A stretch of DNA of 64,000 nucleotides from Terriglobia bacterium (GTDB taxonomy: Bacteria > Acidobacteriota > Terriglobia > Bryobacterales > Bryobacteraceae). The position numbers and the translations under genes are program-made. The notes beneath the pieces were generated by a model. It worked only from the letters and a program-made list of their open reading frames with translations. It had not been told where the DNA came from and ran no database searches. This document shows, piece by piece, positions 12,931-21,973 of the stretch. How positions within the stretch are numbered: position 1 is the first letter of the stretch; the number at the start of each line of letters is the position of its first letter. Location of the stretch: assembly GCA_010084195.1 (NCBI GenBank), contig RGPS01000002.1:40116-104115 (forward strand). The letters run 5' to 3'.

Positions 12931-14186
12931 CGTTCGTCCCTCAGGGCTTCCACCGGTGTGAGGGATGCCGCTTTCCAGGCCGGAATCAACGACGAGATGA
13001 CGGCGATCAGAGCCAGAAAGCCGAAGGCGATTGCAGAAGTCTCCATCCGCACCGGCAAACCGGGGAACATCTCCGGCATTTCCACAAGTTTCAGAGAACT
13101 CGACAAGCCAAAAGCAATGCCCCACCCGACAATGCCGCTGGCAAAGGCCAGAACGCAACCTTCCACCAGAAAGTCCATTAAAATCCGCCCCCGGGTGGCA
13201 CCAAGGGCCTTTCTCAAGCCGATCTCCCGGGTGCGCTCTGACACCGTGACCAGCATGATGTTCATGACCCCGACCCCGCCGAGCGACAGCGTTACCAGCC
13301 CAATAAAAGCGAGGAAGACCGTCATAGAGTCAAAGATGCCATCCACTTCCTTCTGGTCCTCAACCGTGTCCCACATTCCCAGCGCGGATTTGTCAGCGGG
13401 ACTGAACTGGTGGGCTCTCGCGATCACGGCCTTCACCTGTCGCTGCGCAGCTTCATACTCATCCAGAGACTTTGGCTGATAGAGAATCTCGTCCAGCATG
13501 CCGGGCGAGTAGTATTTTGCGGGAGGGGGCACATCCCGAGTCATGGTCACGTAGGGAAGGAAGATCTTCTTTTCATCCAGACCGGAATAGCTGCTGTTCT
13601 GCTGTTTGTCGGCCATGATGCCTACAATGCGGTAGGGAAAACCATTGAGCGAGAGCTTCTGGCCATTCACGTTGGGGCGGGTTCCAAACAATTGCTTCTT
13701 CACGGCTGCCCCGATGATGCAGACCCGTTCCCCGCCCTGCTCTTCGTTCTCGGTGAAAAAGCGTCCCTCGCCGATGGGAATATTGCGGATCTGCGGAAAG
13801 TGGGCTTCCACCCCGCTGGTCTCAAAAGACCCGCTGTTGAACGGACTGGTCGCCTTCACGTTGCCCTCAATCTCGGCCGCGACCAACCGCACCAGATAGC
13901 ACTCACGCCGGATGTTCTCAACATCCGAGTACATCAACCGAATCCGACGCCCGGCACGCTCTCCCCCGGCCTGCAGCTCTGTCCTGCCGCTAAACACGAT
14001 GACGAGGTTTTCCCCCAGACCCTTCATATTGTTGTGCTGCCCTGCCTTAAAGCCATCTCCCATTGCCGCTATCAGCACGATTGAGGTGATACCCCAGGCG
14101 ATGCCCGCCATGGTGAGAAAACTGCGCAGCTTGTTCCGAAGCAAACTGCCAGCGACCTGCCGGAAGAGTTCGGCCAGATAGGTCAT
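12927..14186 (-). CDS. MacB-like ABC transporter permease
   Basis: TVSERTREIGLRKALGATRGRILMDFLVEG; N-terminal membrane segment plus periplasmic core. Confidence 0.9.
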   Translation of the reverse strand: MTYLAELFRQVAGSLLRNKLRSFLTMAGIAWGITSIVLIAAMGDGFKAGQHNNMKGLGENLVIVFSGRTELQAGGERAGRRIRLMYSDVENIRRECYLVRLVAAEIEGNVKATSPFNSGSFETSGVEAHFPQIRNIPIGEGRFFTENEEQGGERVCIIGAAVKKQLFGTRPNVNGQKLSLNGFPYRIVGIMADKQQNSSYSGLDEKKIFLPYVTMTRDVPPPAKYYSPGMLDEILYQPKSLDEYEAAQRQVKAVIARAHQFSPADKSALGMWDTVEDQKEVDGIFDSMTVFLAFIGLVTLSLGGVGVMNIMLVTVSERTREIGLRKALGATRGRILMDFLVEGCVLAFASGIVGWGIAFGLSSSLKLVEMPEMFPGLPVRMETSAIAFGFLALIAVISSLIPAWKAASLTPVEALRDER

Positions 14187-14188
14187 GG

Positions 14189-15388
14189 TTACTGCAGGAC
14201 GACCTGCTGACCTTCCTTCAGGCCCTTCAGGATCTCCGTCTTTGCCCCGTTCGAAATGCCTGCGGTGACCGAAACCTTCTTCACGCCTTTTTCGCCCGTC
14301 GGGTCCGGTAACTGCACCGAGGTGGACTTGTCCTTGTTGTAGAGGATGGCCCCCTCGGGGATGGCCAGAACTTGTTTTCGCTCCTCAAGGATGATCTCCG
14401 CATTGGCCGTCATCTGGGCCTTCAGCAGACGTTTTTCATTGGAAATCGAAACCCGTACCTCGAAGGTCGTCACATTGTCCTTCTCCACGCCGAGCGGAGA
14501 GATCTTGGTCACATGCCCGTCGAACTTCTGGTCCTTGAAGGATTCCACGGTGATCCGCGCCGGTTGTCCCAGGTAGATCTTGCCCACGTCACTCTCGTCG
14601 GCCTTGCCCTTCACATAAACCTCATTCAGGTCCCCGATGGTCATGATCAGGGTCGCGCTGGTGCCAACCACCAGGATGGAACTCACGGCCGAACCAACTT
14701 CGCTGTCCCGCGACAAGACGACACCATCAATGGGGGCGATGATGGTGGCGTTTCGAAGATTCTCTTCCGACTGCGCCAGCACCGCCTGCTGTTGCTCCAG
14801 GGCCGCCTTCGCACGACTGATAGACGCGGTGGCCGAGTGCAACATCGCTTTGGAAGATTCCTGCTTCTGAGCGGCTAAGCGGAAAGCCTTGTCGGCATCA
14901 TCCCGGGCATTCTGGGCGATCAGGCCACCCTGAAACATCTTCTGGGCACGCTCAAAATCACTCTTCAGGAACGGAATCTCCGCGCCTGCAGCATCCACCT
15001 TGTAGCGTTCGTAGTCGGCCTCGGCGGTCCGGAGGTTGGCTTCCGACACGTGCAAAGCGGCCTGCTGTTGCCGAACCTGAGGCAGCAGGTCATTCTGATC
15101 CAGTTCGCAGATCACCTGCCCCTTGCGTACGATATCGCCCACGTTCACGGGCAGCTTCAGAATAATGCCGCTGGCCTTACTCTTGATCTCCACCTGGGTG
15201 ACCGGCTGGATACGACCGGTCGCGACAACAGACCTCGCCAGATCGATTCGCTCCACCTTTGCCAGTTTCTCGGCATCAATTTTGATCGGCTTGTTGTTGA
15301 GCGCTTTTACAGAGAAAAATGCGGCGCCGGACAGTACAAGCAGAGTGAGAGTGACCCAGATAAGTGTCCTGCGTTTTTTGGCAGCCAT
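14189..15388 (-). CDS. HlyD/MacA-family periplasmic adaptor subunit
   Basis: N-terminal TM, VEIKSKASGIILKLPVNVGDIVRKGQVI lipoyl-like motif, coiled coil, APIDGVVLSRDSEVGSAV. Start at ATG 15388. Confidence 0.9.
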   Translation of the reverse strand: MAAKKRRTLIWVTLTLLVLSGAAFFSVKALNNKPIKIDAEKLAKVERIDLARSVVATGRIQPVTQVEIKSKASGIILKLPVNVGDIVRKGQVICELDQNDLLPQVRQQQAALHVSEANLRTAEADYERYKVDAAGAEIPFLKSDFERAQKMFQGGLIAQNARDDADKAFRLAAQKQESSKAMLHSATASISRAKAALEQQQAVLAQSEENLRNATIIAPIDGVVLSRDSEVGSAVSSILVVGTSATLIMTIGDLNEVYVKGKADESDVGKIYLGQPARITVESFKDQKFDGHVTKISPLGVEKDNVTTFEVRVSISNEKRLLKAQMTANAEIILEERKQVLAIPEGAILYNKDKSTSVQLPDPTGEKGVKKVSVTAGISNGAKTEILKGLKEGQQVVLQ

Positions 15389-15612
15389 AAAGCTAGTTCT
15401 CCTGGTAGTAAATGTGAAGGCGATCCGGGCCGGGCTGACGGCGGTCCGGCGAGGAAGGCGACGCTCCCTCGCCCAGGCGACTGGCGAGCAGAATGCCGCC
15501 CAAAAAAACAGCGGCAACAAGGGTACTTTCAGCGAGACTCCACATGTTTCTCAAGTTGATTGATACATGCGAGAAACAAAAAAGTTCGCATCAAAGCGGC
15601 AATAAAGACCTG

Positions 15613-15649
15613 GGGATGGTATCCCTATTCAAAGGCGGGATGGTATCCC
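15613..15649. promoter_or_regulatory. Two tandem GGGAT-GGT-ATCCC inverted repeats, 24 bp apart
   Basis: Exact copies at 15613-15625 and 15637-15649, with similar flanks (CTATTCAA / CTATACAA), just upstream of the SD of the DUF1080 gene. Confidence 0.6.
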
Positions 15650-15670
15650 TATACAAGGAAGGTATTGACC

Positions 15671-16480
15671 ATGAAGAAGACCGTTATCACCCTCGCAGCG
15701 TTTGCGTTGGCGGGGACAATGTCTGCCCAGCAGAACCAGGACCATCGTTTGGGGTACGACGACACCCCATCATATGCCGGCTCAAAATGGAAGGTCCACG
15801 ATTCCAAACGCCCGCGCCCAGCCATGGTCGCCGGGACCTGTAACGCAGCCACAGTGAAAGCGGCTTCGGATGCAGAAGTCCTGTTTGACGGCAGAGATAC
15901 CAGCAAGTGGATGACGCCCGAGAAGGACGGCAAAGCGGGTCCCGTTTCCTGGAAGGTGGAGAACGGGTACATGGAAGTCATTCCGGGCAAGGGTGGGCTG
16001 AAAACCAAATCGTCTTTCGGCGACTTCCAGTTGCACGTGGAATGGGCCTCACCCGCCGAAGTAAAGGGCGACAGCCAGAACCGCGGAAACAGCGGCATCA
16101 TGATCATGGGCCAATATGAGGTCCAGGTTCTCGATTCCTGGGATAACCCGACCTACGCCGATGGCCAGGCAACCGCGATCTACGGGCAGTATCCCCCGTA
16201 TGTCAACGCGTCCTGCAAGCCGGGTGAGTGGCAGGCCTACGACATCATTTTCGAGTCGCCCAAATTCGACGGCGAGAAGCTGCTGAAGCCGGCTTACGTG
16301 ACCGTCTTCCACAACGGTGTCATGACTCAGAACCATGAACAGGTGCTGGGCCCGACCCTGCACCGCGCGGTGGGTGTCTACAAGGCGCACGGCGACCTTC
16401 CGTTGGAACTCCAGAACCACAATACGCCGGTTCGCTATCGGTCGCTGTGGCTTCGCCGCCTGAAGGCCCGGGTGGAGTAG
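15671..16480 (+). CDS. Secreted DUF1080 (3-keto-disaccharide hydrolase / LamG-like) protein
   Basis: VLFDGRDTSKWM, FGDFQLHVEWASP, NSGIMIMGQYEVQVLDSW. Signal peptide from ATG 15671; SD AGGAAGG. Confidence 0.85.
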   Translation: MKKTVITLAAFALAGTMSAQQNQDHRLGYDDTPSYAGSKWKVHDSKRPRPAMVAGTCNAATVKAASDAEVLFDGRDTSKWMTPEKDGKAGPVSWKVENGYMEVIPGKGGLKTKSSFGDFQLHVEWASPAEVKGDSQNRGNSGIMIMGQYEVQVLDSWDNPTYADGQATAIYGQYPPYVNASCKPGEWQAYDIIFESPKFDGEKLLKPAYVTVFHNGVMTQNHEQVLGPTLHRAVGVYKAHGDLPLELQNHNTPVRYRSLWLRRLKARVE

Positions 16481-16482
16481 CC

Positions 16483-17133
16483 ATGTCGCGGCCCTGGTTT
16501 CTCTGCGTGGCTCTGGTGCTCTCGCTTGTGCCGATTTCGGCCCAGACCAGCGCCACGCTGGAGGCACACGGTGTCGAGGTCACGGACACGGTGTATCAGG
16601 GCCGCAAAGCAGTCCGGTTGCTGGCACCTCCGGCAGCCCCAAACGGCGAGTCCTGGGCCGTTGTGAAGGGCAGCGCTTTTCACAACGGCGTGCTTTCGGT
16701 GGATGTCGCTGGCAAACCGGCCGCTGGCGCCGGGGAAGGGGCGCGGGGCTTCATCGGCCTCGCTTTTCGCCTGCAGGACGGCCACTATGAATACATCTAT
16801 CTGCGGCCGACCAACGGGCGCGCCGAGGATCAGGTCCGGCGGAACCACTCGACCCAATACGGCTCGCACCCCGGCTTCGATTTTGATACCTTTCGGAAGA
16901 TCGCTCCGGAGAAATACGAAGCCTATGTGGATCTGGAGCCCGGAAAGTGGACCAGCGTCCGGATTACGGTGGTTGGAACCCGGGCGCGACTTTTCGTGCA
17001 TGGTGCCGAACAACCCACCTTGATCGTGAATGACCTGAAAATGGGCGACACGCAGGGTGCGGTAGCCCTTTGGGTCGGCCCGGGTACCGATGGCTACTTC
17101 GCCAACCTGACAATTACCCCCAACAAGCCCTGA
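16483..17133 (+). CDS. Secreted concanavalin A-like/LamG-type domain protein
   Basis: Signal peptide MSRPWFLCVALVLSLVPISAQ; GFIGLAFRLQDGHYEYIYLRPTN, AVALWVGPGTDGYFANLTI. Confidence 0.7.
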   Translation: MSRPWFLCVALVLSLVPISAQTSATLEAHGVEVTDTVYQGRKAVRLLAPPAAPNGESWAVVKGSAFHNGVLSVDVAGKPAAGAGEGARGFIGLAFRLQDGHYEYIYLRPTNGRAEDQVRRNHSTQYGSHPGFDFDTFRKIAPEKYEAYVDLEPGKWTSVRITVVGTRARLFVHGAEQPTLIVNDLKMGDTQGAVALWVGPGTDGYFANLTITPNKP

Positions 17134-17142
17134 CGTGGGCTA

Positions 17143-17853
17143 TCATGGCCGGGGCACCACAATAAAGCCAGTCTCATTGGCACCGTACACAGTATTCCGT
17201 TCCCTGCCCCAGTACCAGAAATGGGCCGCGATATAGGCGCAGATCACTGCGTCGATCTGGTCCTCCACCGGTTTCGTCGGGCCTGTCTCCGGAATCGGCG
17301 GCAGTTCCAAACACAACTGCGGTTCCAATATTGCAAACCTGTCGAGACAGAGCTGCCTCAGGCGACCCAGTTCCGCAGCCTTTTCCGCACGACGTCCCTT
17401 CTTGTATTTGACGATCCGCCCAAGCCCGAACAGGCTGACGGTGGCCGCATGAGGGTAAACTTCCAGTTGATATCGTCCGCTGGCTTGAGCCAACATCCCG
17501 GCACCATGCTGAAACCCGAGATCGCTTATCTCTTTCGAGAACCGGAGAACGTACGGCGCGAAGGGGCGGCTCAGATTCGCCGGATGGCATCCGGCATGAA
17601 AACGGCGAAAATCGGCATTGAGACTTCGCTCACAGGGGCGGATCCCAAGGTCATTGGCAATCACGGTGGGAGCATCAATTGCCACCACTGCGTCGCCGTC
17701 CGAGGCCTGACCCCGAACCCAGGCAAGAATATCCCCGGTCGCCTGAATTCGGGTGACGTGCTTCAGCCGTAAACGGTCGCCCTCAAACACCAGAGACGCA
17801 AGGCCCGTCGGCTTCCCGTACCAACCAAGGTCAATACCCAGAAAAGTCCGCAA
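17143..17853 (-). CDS. DUF429 domain-containing protein
   Basis: FLGIDLGWYGKPTGLASLVFEG, VVAIDAPTVIAN, CERSLNADF. Confidence 0.8.
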   Translation of the reverse strand: MRTFLGIDLGWYGKPTGLASLVFEGDRLRLKHVTRIQATGDILAWVRGQASDGDAVVAIDAPTVIANDLGIRPCERSLNADFRRFHAGCHPANLSRPFAPYVLRFSKEISDLGFQHGAGMLAQASGRYQLEVYPHAATVSLFGLGRIVKYKKGRRAEKAAELGRLRQLCLDRFAILEPQLCLELPPIPETGPTKPVEDQIDAVICAYIAAHFWYWGRERNTVYGANETGFIVVPRP

Positions 17854-20800
17854 CTAAAATGTTAGCCGGAAGCCCAGCTGAATCCTCCGGGGCTCGGCTG
17901 CGGACGTGAATCCCAATGCCTCTGTGGGGCGACGATCTGCACGGCCCGTCACGTTGAACGGCCCCACGAACCCCACGCCAACCGTATTGTTCACACTCTG
18001 GTAATTGAGCTTGTTGAAGAGATTAAACGTCTCAAACATCAGGTCCAGACGAACTTTTTCACGAAGCGGAATGCCGCGCTGGAAACGAGCGTTAAACGTC
18101 CACAGGCTCGGGCCAAGACCAGTATTGCGCCCGGCGTAGGCAGGACGATCCGTGGTGTTGTGGCGGTCGTTGTTGATATCTGCCCCTCCCACCAGAAGAT
18201 TGAACGGCCGCCCGCTCTGATACTGATAAATCGGCGACACAACCCAGTTGCGCAGTAAAGCGTTCTGCGTGGTCGGGGTCTGGATCATCGCATAAGCAAC
18301 AACCTTGTGCCGCTGATCAAATGATGAAGATGCCCGGTCACAGCGGCGGCAGAACTGATTGTTCGGCTGGAAATCGCTGTTGTAGTCGGTACTCTCATCG
18401 GTAGCGTGACTCCAGGTGTAGTTGGCATGGAGTTGAACACTCTTGCCGACCCTTTTACTGCCTTCGAGGATCATGGCCCCGTAGAAGGAATTCGCGGTCG
18501 ACTCGTACAAATTGCTCTGGAAGATGAGCGGATTCACGAAATAGCCACCGGGGCGCGTGGCATCGGCAGCATAGTTCTGCGTACCAATATTCTTATCGAA
18601 AGGTGCGCTCGCCAGCAGGTTATCATCATAGGAATTCGTCAGGTGTGCGCCCCGGACAAAGATGCCATTGATCGCCCCGTTGAAACCGCTCCCGAAATCG
18701 CGCTGGATGCCCAGGCTGGCCTGCTGCGTCTGAGGGCTCCGGTAGTCGGGCGAGGCCTTGAAGATCACCGAAAGGGGAGGGAGAGGACCAGTCTGGCTGA
18801 TGTTGATGCCGAACTGCGTCAAATCGGACGGCGTGATGGAGCGAGACGGGGTGGGAACACCAATCACTCCGCGGGCCCGCAGCGTAGTAAAAATATTGGC
18901 GGCGCTCTGCGCACCAGGGGTCTGGATGGTTGTTAAAACCTGAGCAATCGGGCGGAACCCGGAGGGTGTGACGCCCAGCGCATAAACGCTGTAGTCGATC
19001 TGGAAATCAATGGAGGCGTAATAAATTCCGTAACCGCCCCGGATCACCGTCTTGCTGTCCGGGCTGTAAGCAAACCCGAATCGGGGTGCCAGCTTGTTGT
19101 GGTCGGTGCGGAGCGGGAGCCGACGGTTATCCACCTCATAGCGCAGCCCCATGTTGAGAGTGAGCTTGCTGAAGGGGCGCCACTCGTCATGAACGTAACC
19201 GGCGTAAAGCGGATACGTGGCAGCAACAACGCCGTTGCCGAAGCCCTGCTGGTAGCTTTGCGCCAGCCCCAGGTTGAAGGCCTGCAGCGAGTTAATCGTC
19301 GTCGAGGCCAGCGCAGCATTGACCAAACCCCCAGGCAACGCACCAAACGTGAAGCGACCGCTCATGAAGGTCGCGGAGTCGGTGTGCTGGTTGCGGATCA
19401 ACGCATAGGCACCCGTCTTGAGAGTATGTTTGCCGCGTGTCCACGTCAGGTTGTCATATAACTCCGAACGACGAGCGATGCTGTCGCTGGGCAGGAATCT
19501 GTCGCGGTTGAAGTTCCCGAAGCCGGCGATTTCGAGTGCCGGGCCGAATTTTTCATTGGAGTCGGTCAGCAGATCGTAGTAGTCAAACTGCGCGTGCGCC
19601 TCGTTGATCAGCCGGGGACTGAAGACGTGAAACCAGTTGAGCGTTCCGACAGTATCGAAGACATCCGACACGAACCCACGGGAAATGCCGGTCAGGGCGC
19701 TAACGTTGGGGTTCGTTTCGAAGCCTCGGGTGGTATTAAAGCGCGCCGTGAACTGGTTGTTCTGGTTCATCTGGTGGTCCAGGCGCAGAAGCCCCTGGTG
19801 CTGATCCGCCTGGAAAGGAAAGATTCCGCTGTTCTGCTGGAACAACTGCTGAACCGAAGCCGGCGTGCTCAGCACAGCTGTCAGTTGCGCCGAAGCCGCC
19901 GCCGGAAGCTGCGCCAGAATGGCTCTCTGGGCTGCTGTAGGTCCGAAAACAGACAGGTCGGTAAGAATCGGCACTGCCGCTGATTCACGTTTCCGAAGCT
20001 GTTCATAGTCGAGGAAAAAGAAGGTCTTATCCTTTACGATGGCCCCCCCGATCGTCGCCCCGAACTGTTGGCGCTGCGACTGAGGCTTTACCCGTTTCAG
20101 GACATTGGAAGAGTCCAAAACCAGATTGAAGGGGTTCCTGGCGTCCAGACCCTGGTGCCGAAAGAAACCAAACGCGCTCCCGTGAACATCGTTCGAGCCA
20201 CCCTTGGTCACAATGTTCACAACACCACCCCGCGACCCGCCATACTCGGCGGTGTAGTTAGACCGGTTCACCTGAAATTCGCGGACCGCTTCCTGTCCAA
20301 CCGTGGTGCGAACCCCTCCGCCGCCGTCGTTTGATTCCCCGCCGTCCACATTGATGGTGTTTCCCCGACCATTGCTGCCGTAGAAAGAAAGGCCGGAGTC
20401 CGGAGTCTGCTTCACACGGTAACTGTTCGAATCGGCGTTGGCCCTGGAGTCGGAGACGCCCGGTGCAAGCAGGGAGAAACTCAGATAATCCCGCCGGTCA
20501 ATCGGAAGTTCGGAAATCGCACGCTGATCGATGGTATTCGACTGCTGGGTCCTCTCGGTTTCAATGGCCGGAACTTCTGATATCACCTCCAGGACGGAAC
20601 TGCCGCTGGCAACCTGTAGCTTCAGGTCCAGGGAAATGGCACTGCCTACCGTCAGGCCGAGCCCCTTCTGGACTGACGGGCTGAACCCCACTTTTTCCGC
20701 CCGAAGATCATATGCCCCCGGGGGGAGCAGGTCCAGCCGAAAGGCCCCGTCCGGCCCCGTGGTTACTTTGCGCGTGAACTGTGTCTCCGGATTCACCGCT

Positions 20801-20943
20801 GTAATGACGACATCCGCCACAACCGCCTCGGTGGCATCAACCACAATTCCGCTCAGGGTAGCAGTACTGTTGGACTGCCCCCACAGCAGAGGCGCGGCAA
20901 CGCACGCAAGCAACGTGGCATGGCGAAATAATTTCGAAGTCAT
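17854..20943 (-). CDS. Oar-like TonB-dependent receptor with carboxypeptidase regulatory-like N-terminal domain
   Basis: ATLSGIVVDATEAVVADVVITAVNPET N-domain, plug NVDGGESNDGGGGVRTTVGQEAVREFQV, terminal beta-barrel ending in LGFRLTF. Confidence 0.92.
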   Translation of the reverse strand: MTSKLFRHATLLACVAAPLLWGQSNSTATLSGIVVDATEAVVADVVITAVNPETQFTRKVTTGPDGAFRLDLLPPGAYDLRAEKVGFSPSVQKGLGLTVGSAISLDLKLQVASGSSVLEVISEVPAIETERTQQSNTIDQRAISELPIDRRDYLSFSLLAPGVSDSRANADSNSYRVKQTPDSGLSFYGSNGRGNTINVDGGESNDGGGGVRTTVGQEAVREFQVNRSNYTAEYGGSRGGVVNIVTKGGSNDVHGSAFGFFRHQGLDARNPFNLVLDSSNVLKRVKPQSQRQQFGATIGGAIVKDKTFFFLDYEQLRKRESAAVPILTDLSVFGPTAAQRAILAQLPAAASAQLTAVLSTPASVQQLFQQNSGIFPFQADQHQGLLRLDHQMNQNNQFTARFNTTRGFETNPNVSALTGISRGFVSDVFDTVGTLNWFHVFSPRLINEAHAQFDYYDLLTDSNEKFGPALEIAGFGNFNRDRFLPSDSIARRSELYDNLTWTRGKHTLKTGAYALIRNQHTDSATFMSGRFTFGALPGGLVNAALASTTINSLQAFNLGLAQSYQQGFGNGVVAATYPLYAGYVHDEWRPFSKLTLNMGLRYEVDNRRLPLRTDHNKLAPRFGFAYSPDSKTVIRGGYGIYYASIDFQIDYSVYALGVTPSGFRPIAQVLTTIQTPGAQSAANIFTTLRARGVIGVPTPSRSITPSDLTQFGINISQTGPLPPLSVIFKASPDYRSPQTQQASLGIQRDFGSGFNGAINGIFVRGAHLTNSYDDNLLASAPFDKNIGTQNYAADATRPGGYFVNPLIFQSNLYESTANSFYGAMILEGSKRVGKSVQLHANYTWSHATDESTDYNSDFQPNNQFCRRCDRASSSFDQRHKVVAYAMIQTPTTQNALLRNWVVSPIYQYQSGRPFNLLVGGADINNDRHNTTDRPAYAGRNTGLGPSLWTFNARFQRGIPLREKVRLDLMFETFNLFNKLNYQSVNNTVGVGFVGPFNVTGRADRRPTEALGFTSAAEPRRIQLGFRLTF

Positions 20944-21010
20944 TACGAACAAGAGTTTGGCGCTATCCGGACCTGTTTGTCAAAGGAAATTCGGTCCGAA
21001 GCGGACGCCA

Positions 21011-21784
21011 CTACAGATTCAGCATCTCCCGAAGTCGCCGACTCTGCAGGCGGCTCACCGGAACTTCACTACCCTTCTTGTCCTCCATCTTGAGCTGGTA
21101 GGTGGATTTGAACCAGGGCATCACTTCGCGGATCCTGTTGATGTTGACAACAAATGACCGGTGAGCACGCCAGAAGATCTCGGAATCCAATGCCGCCTGC
21201 AGTTCTTCGAGCGTACGATAGCTGGATTGCCCTTCAAGTTGCGTGGTAACCAGGGTAATCACCCCGCCATCAATGGTCGCGAAAATCAGTTCATGTGGGT
21301 CCACAATCAGATTGCGTGCACCGCATCGGACCAGCAGGCGGTTCGAAACCGGACCCTTCTGTGGAGGCGGAGAGCCAGAAGCTTCGGAGATGCGGTCCGT
21401 AATCAGGCGGCGGACGCGGTCCACGGTTTCTTCCAGGCGCTCCCGCTCCACGGGCTTCAGCAGGTAATCCGTCGCCTCCAGCCGGAAGGCCTCCACCGCA
21501 AACTGATCGTAGGCGGTCGAGAAGACAATATGCGGCGGGTCAATACCCGTTTCCTGCAGACGCCGGACCACGCTGAGACCATCAAGGCCCGGCATCTGAA
21601 TATCCAGGAAGGCGAGAGCCGGGTCCAGTTTACGGATCAGTTCTACCGCTTCCAGTCCATTGGAAGCCTCGCCAACCACCTCAATGTCCCCAATCTCTTC
21701 GAGCAGGTACTTCAATTCGGCGCGGGCGAGGTCTTCATCGTCGGCAATGATCGCACTGATAGGGGAAGTGGCGCGGCGGTGCAT
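21011..21784 (-). CDS. LytR/AlgR-type response regulator (REC plus LytTR DNA-binding domain)
   Basis: SAIIADDEDLARAELKYLL, ALAFLDIQMPGLDGL, WRAHRSFVVNINRIREV. Confidence 0.92.
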   Translation of the reverse strand: MHRRATSPISAIIADDEDLARAELKYLLEEIGDIEVVGEASNGLEAVELIRKLDPALAFLDIQMPGLDGLSVVRRLQETGIDPPHIVFSTAYDQFAVEAFRLEATDYLLKPVERERLEETVDRVRRLITDRISEASGSPPPQKGPVSNRLLVRCGARNLIVDPHELIFATIDGGVITLVTTQLEGQSSYRTLEELQAALDSEIFWRAHRSFVVNINRIREVMPWFKSTYQLKMEDKKGSEVPVSRLQSRRLREMLNL

Positions 21785-21973
21785 CCCTGATATTATAGCG
21801 GCGACTTTACCCCAATGCTTTCATAGGATTGCAGGATGCTCCCGAAAGTGCCTGGAGGGACGCAGGCCTCATCACACACCCAGGTCTGGAATACTACGAC
21901 TAAGAACAGCTGCCGGACGAACGGCGGCGGAAAAACACTTTCCGGGTATACCGGGGACTGAGGGCGAGAGAAG

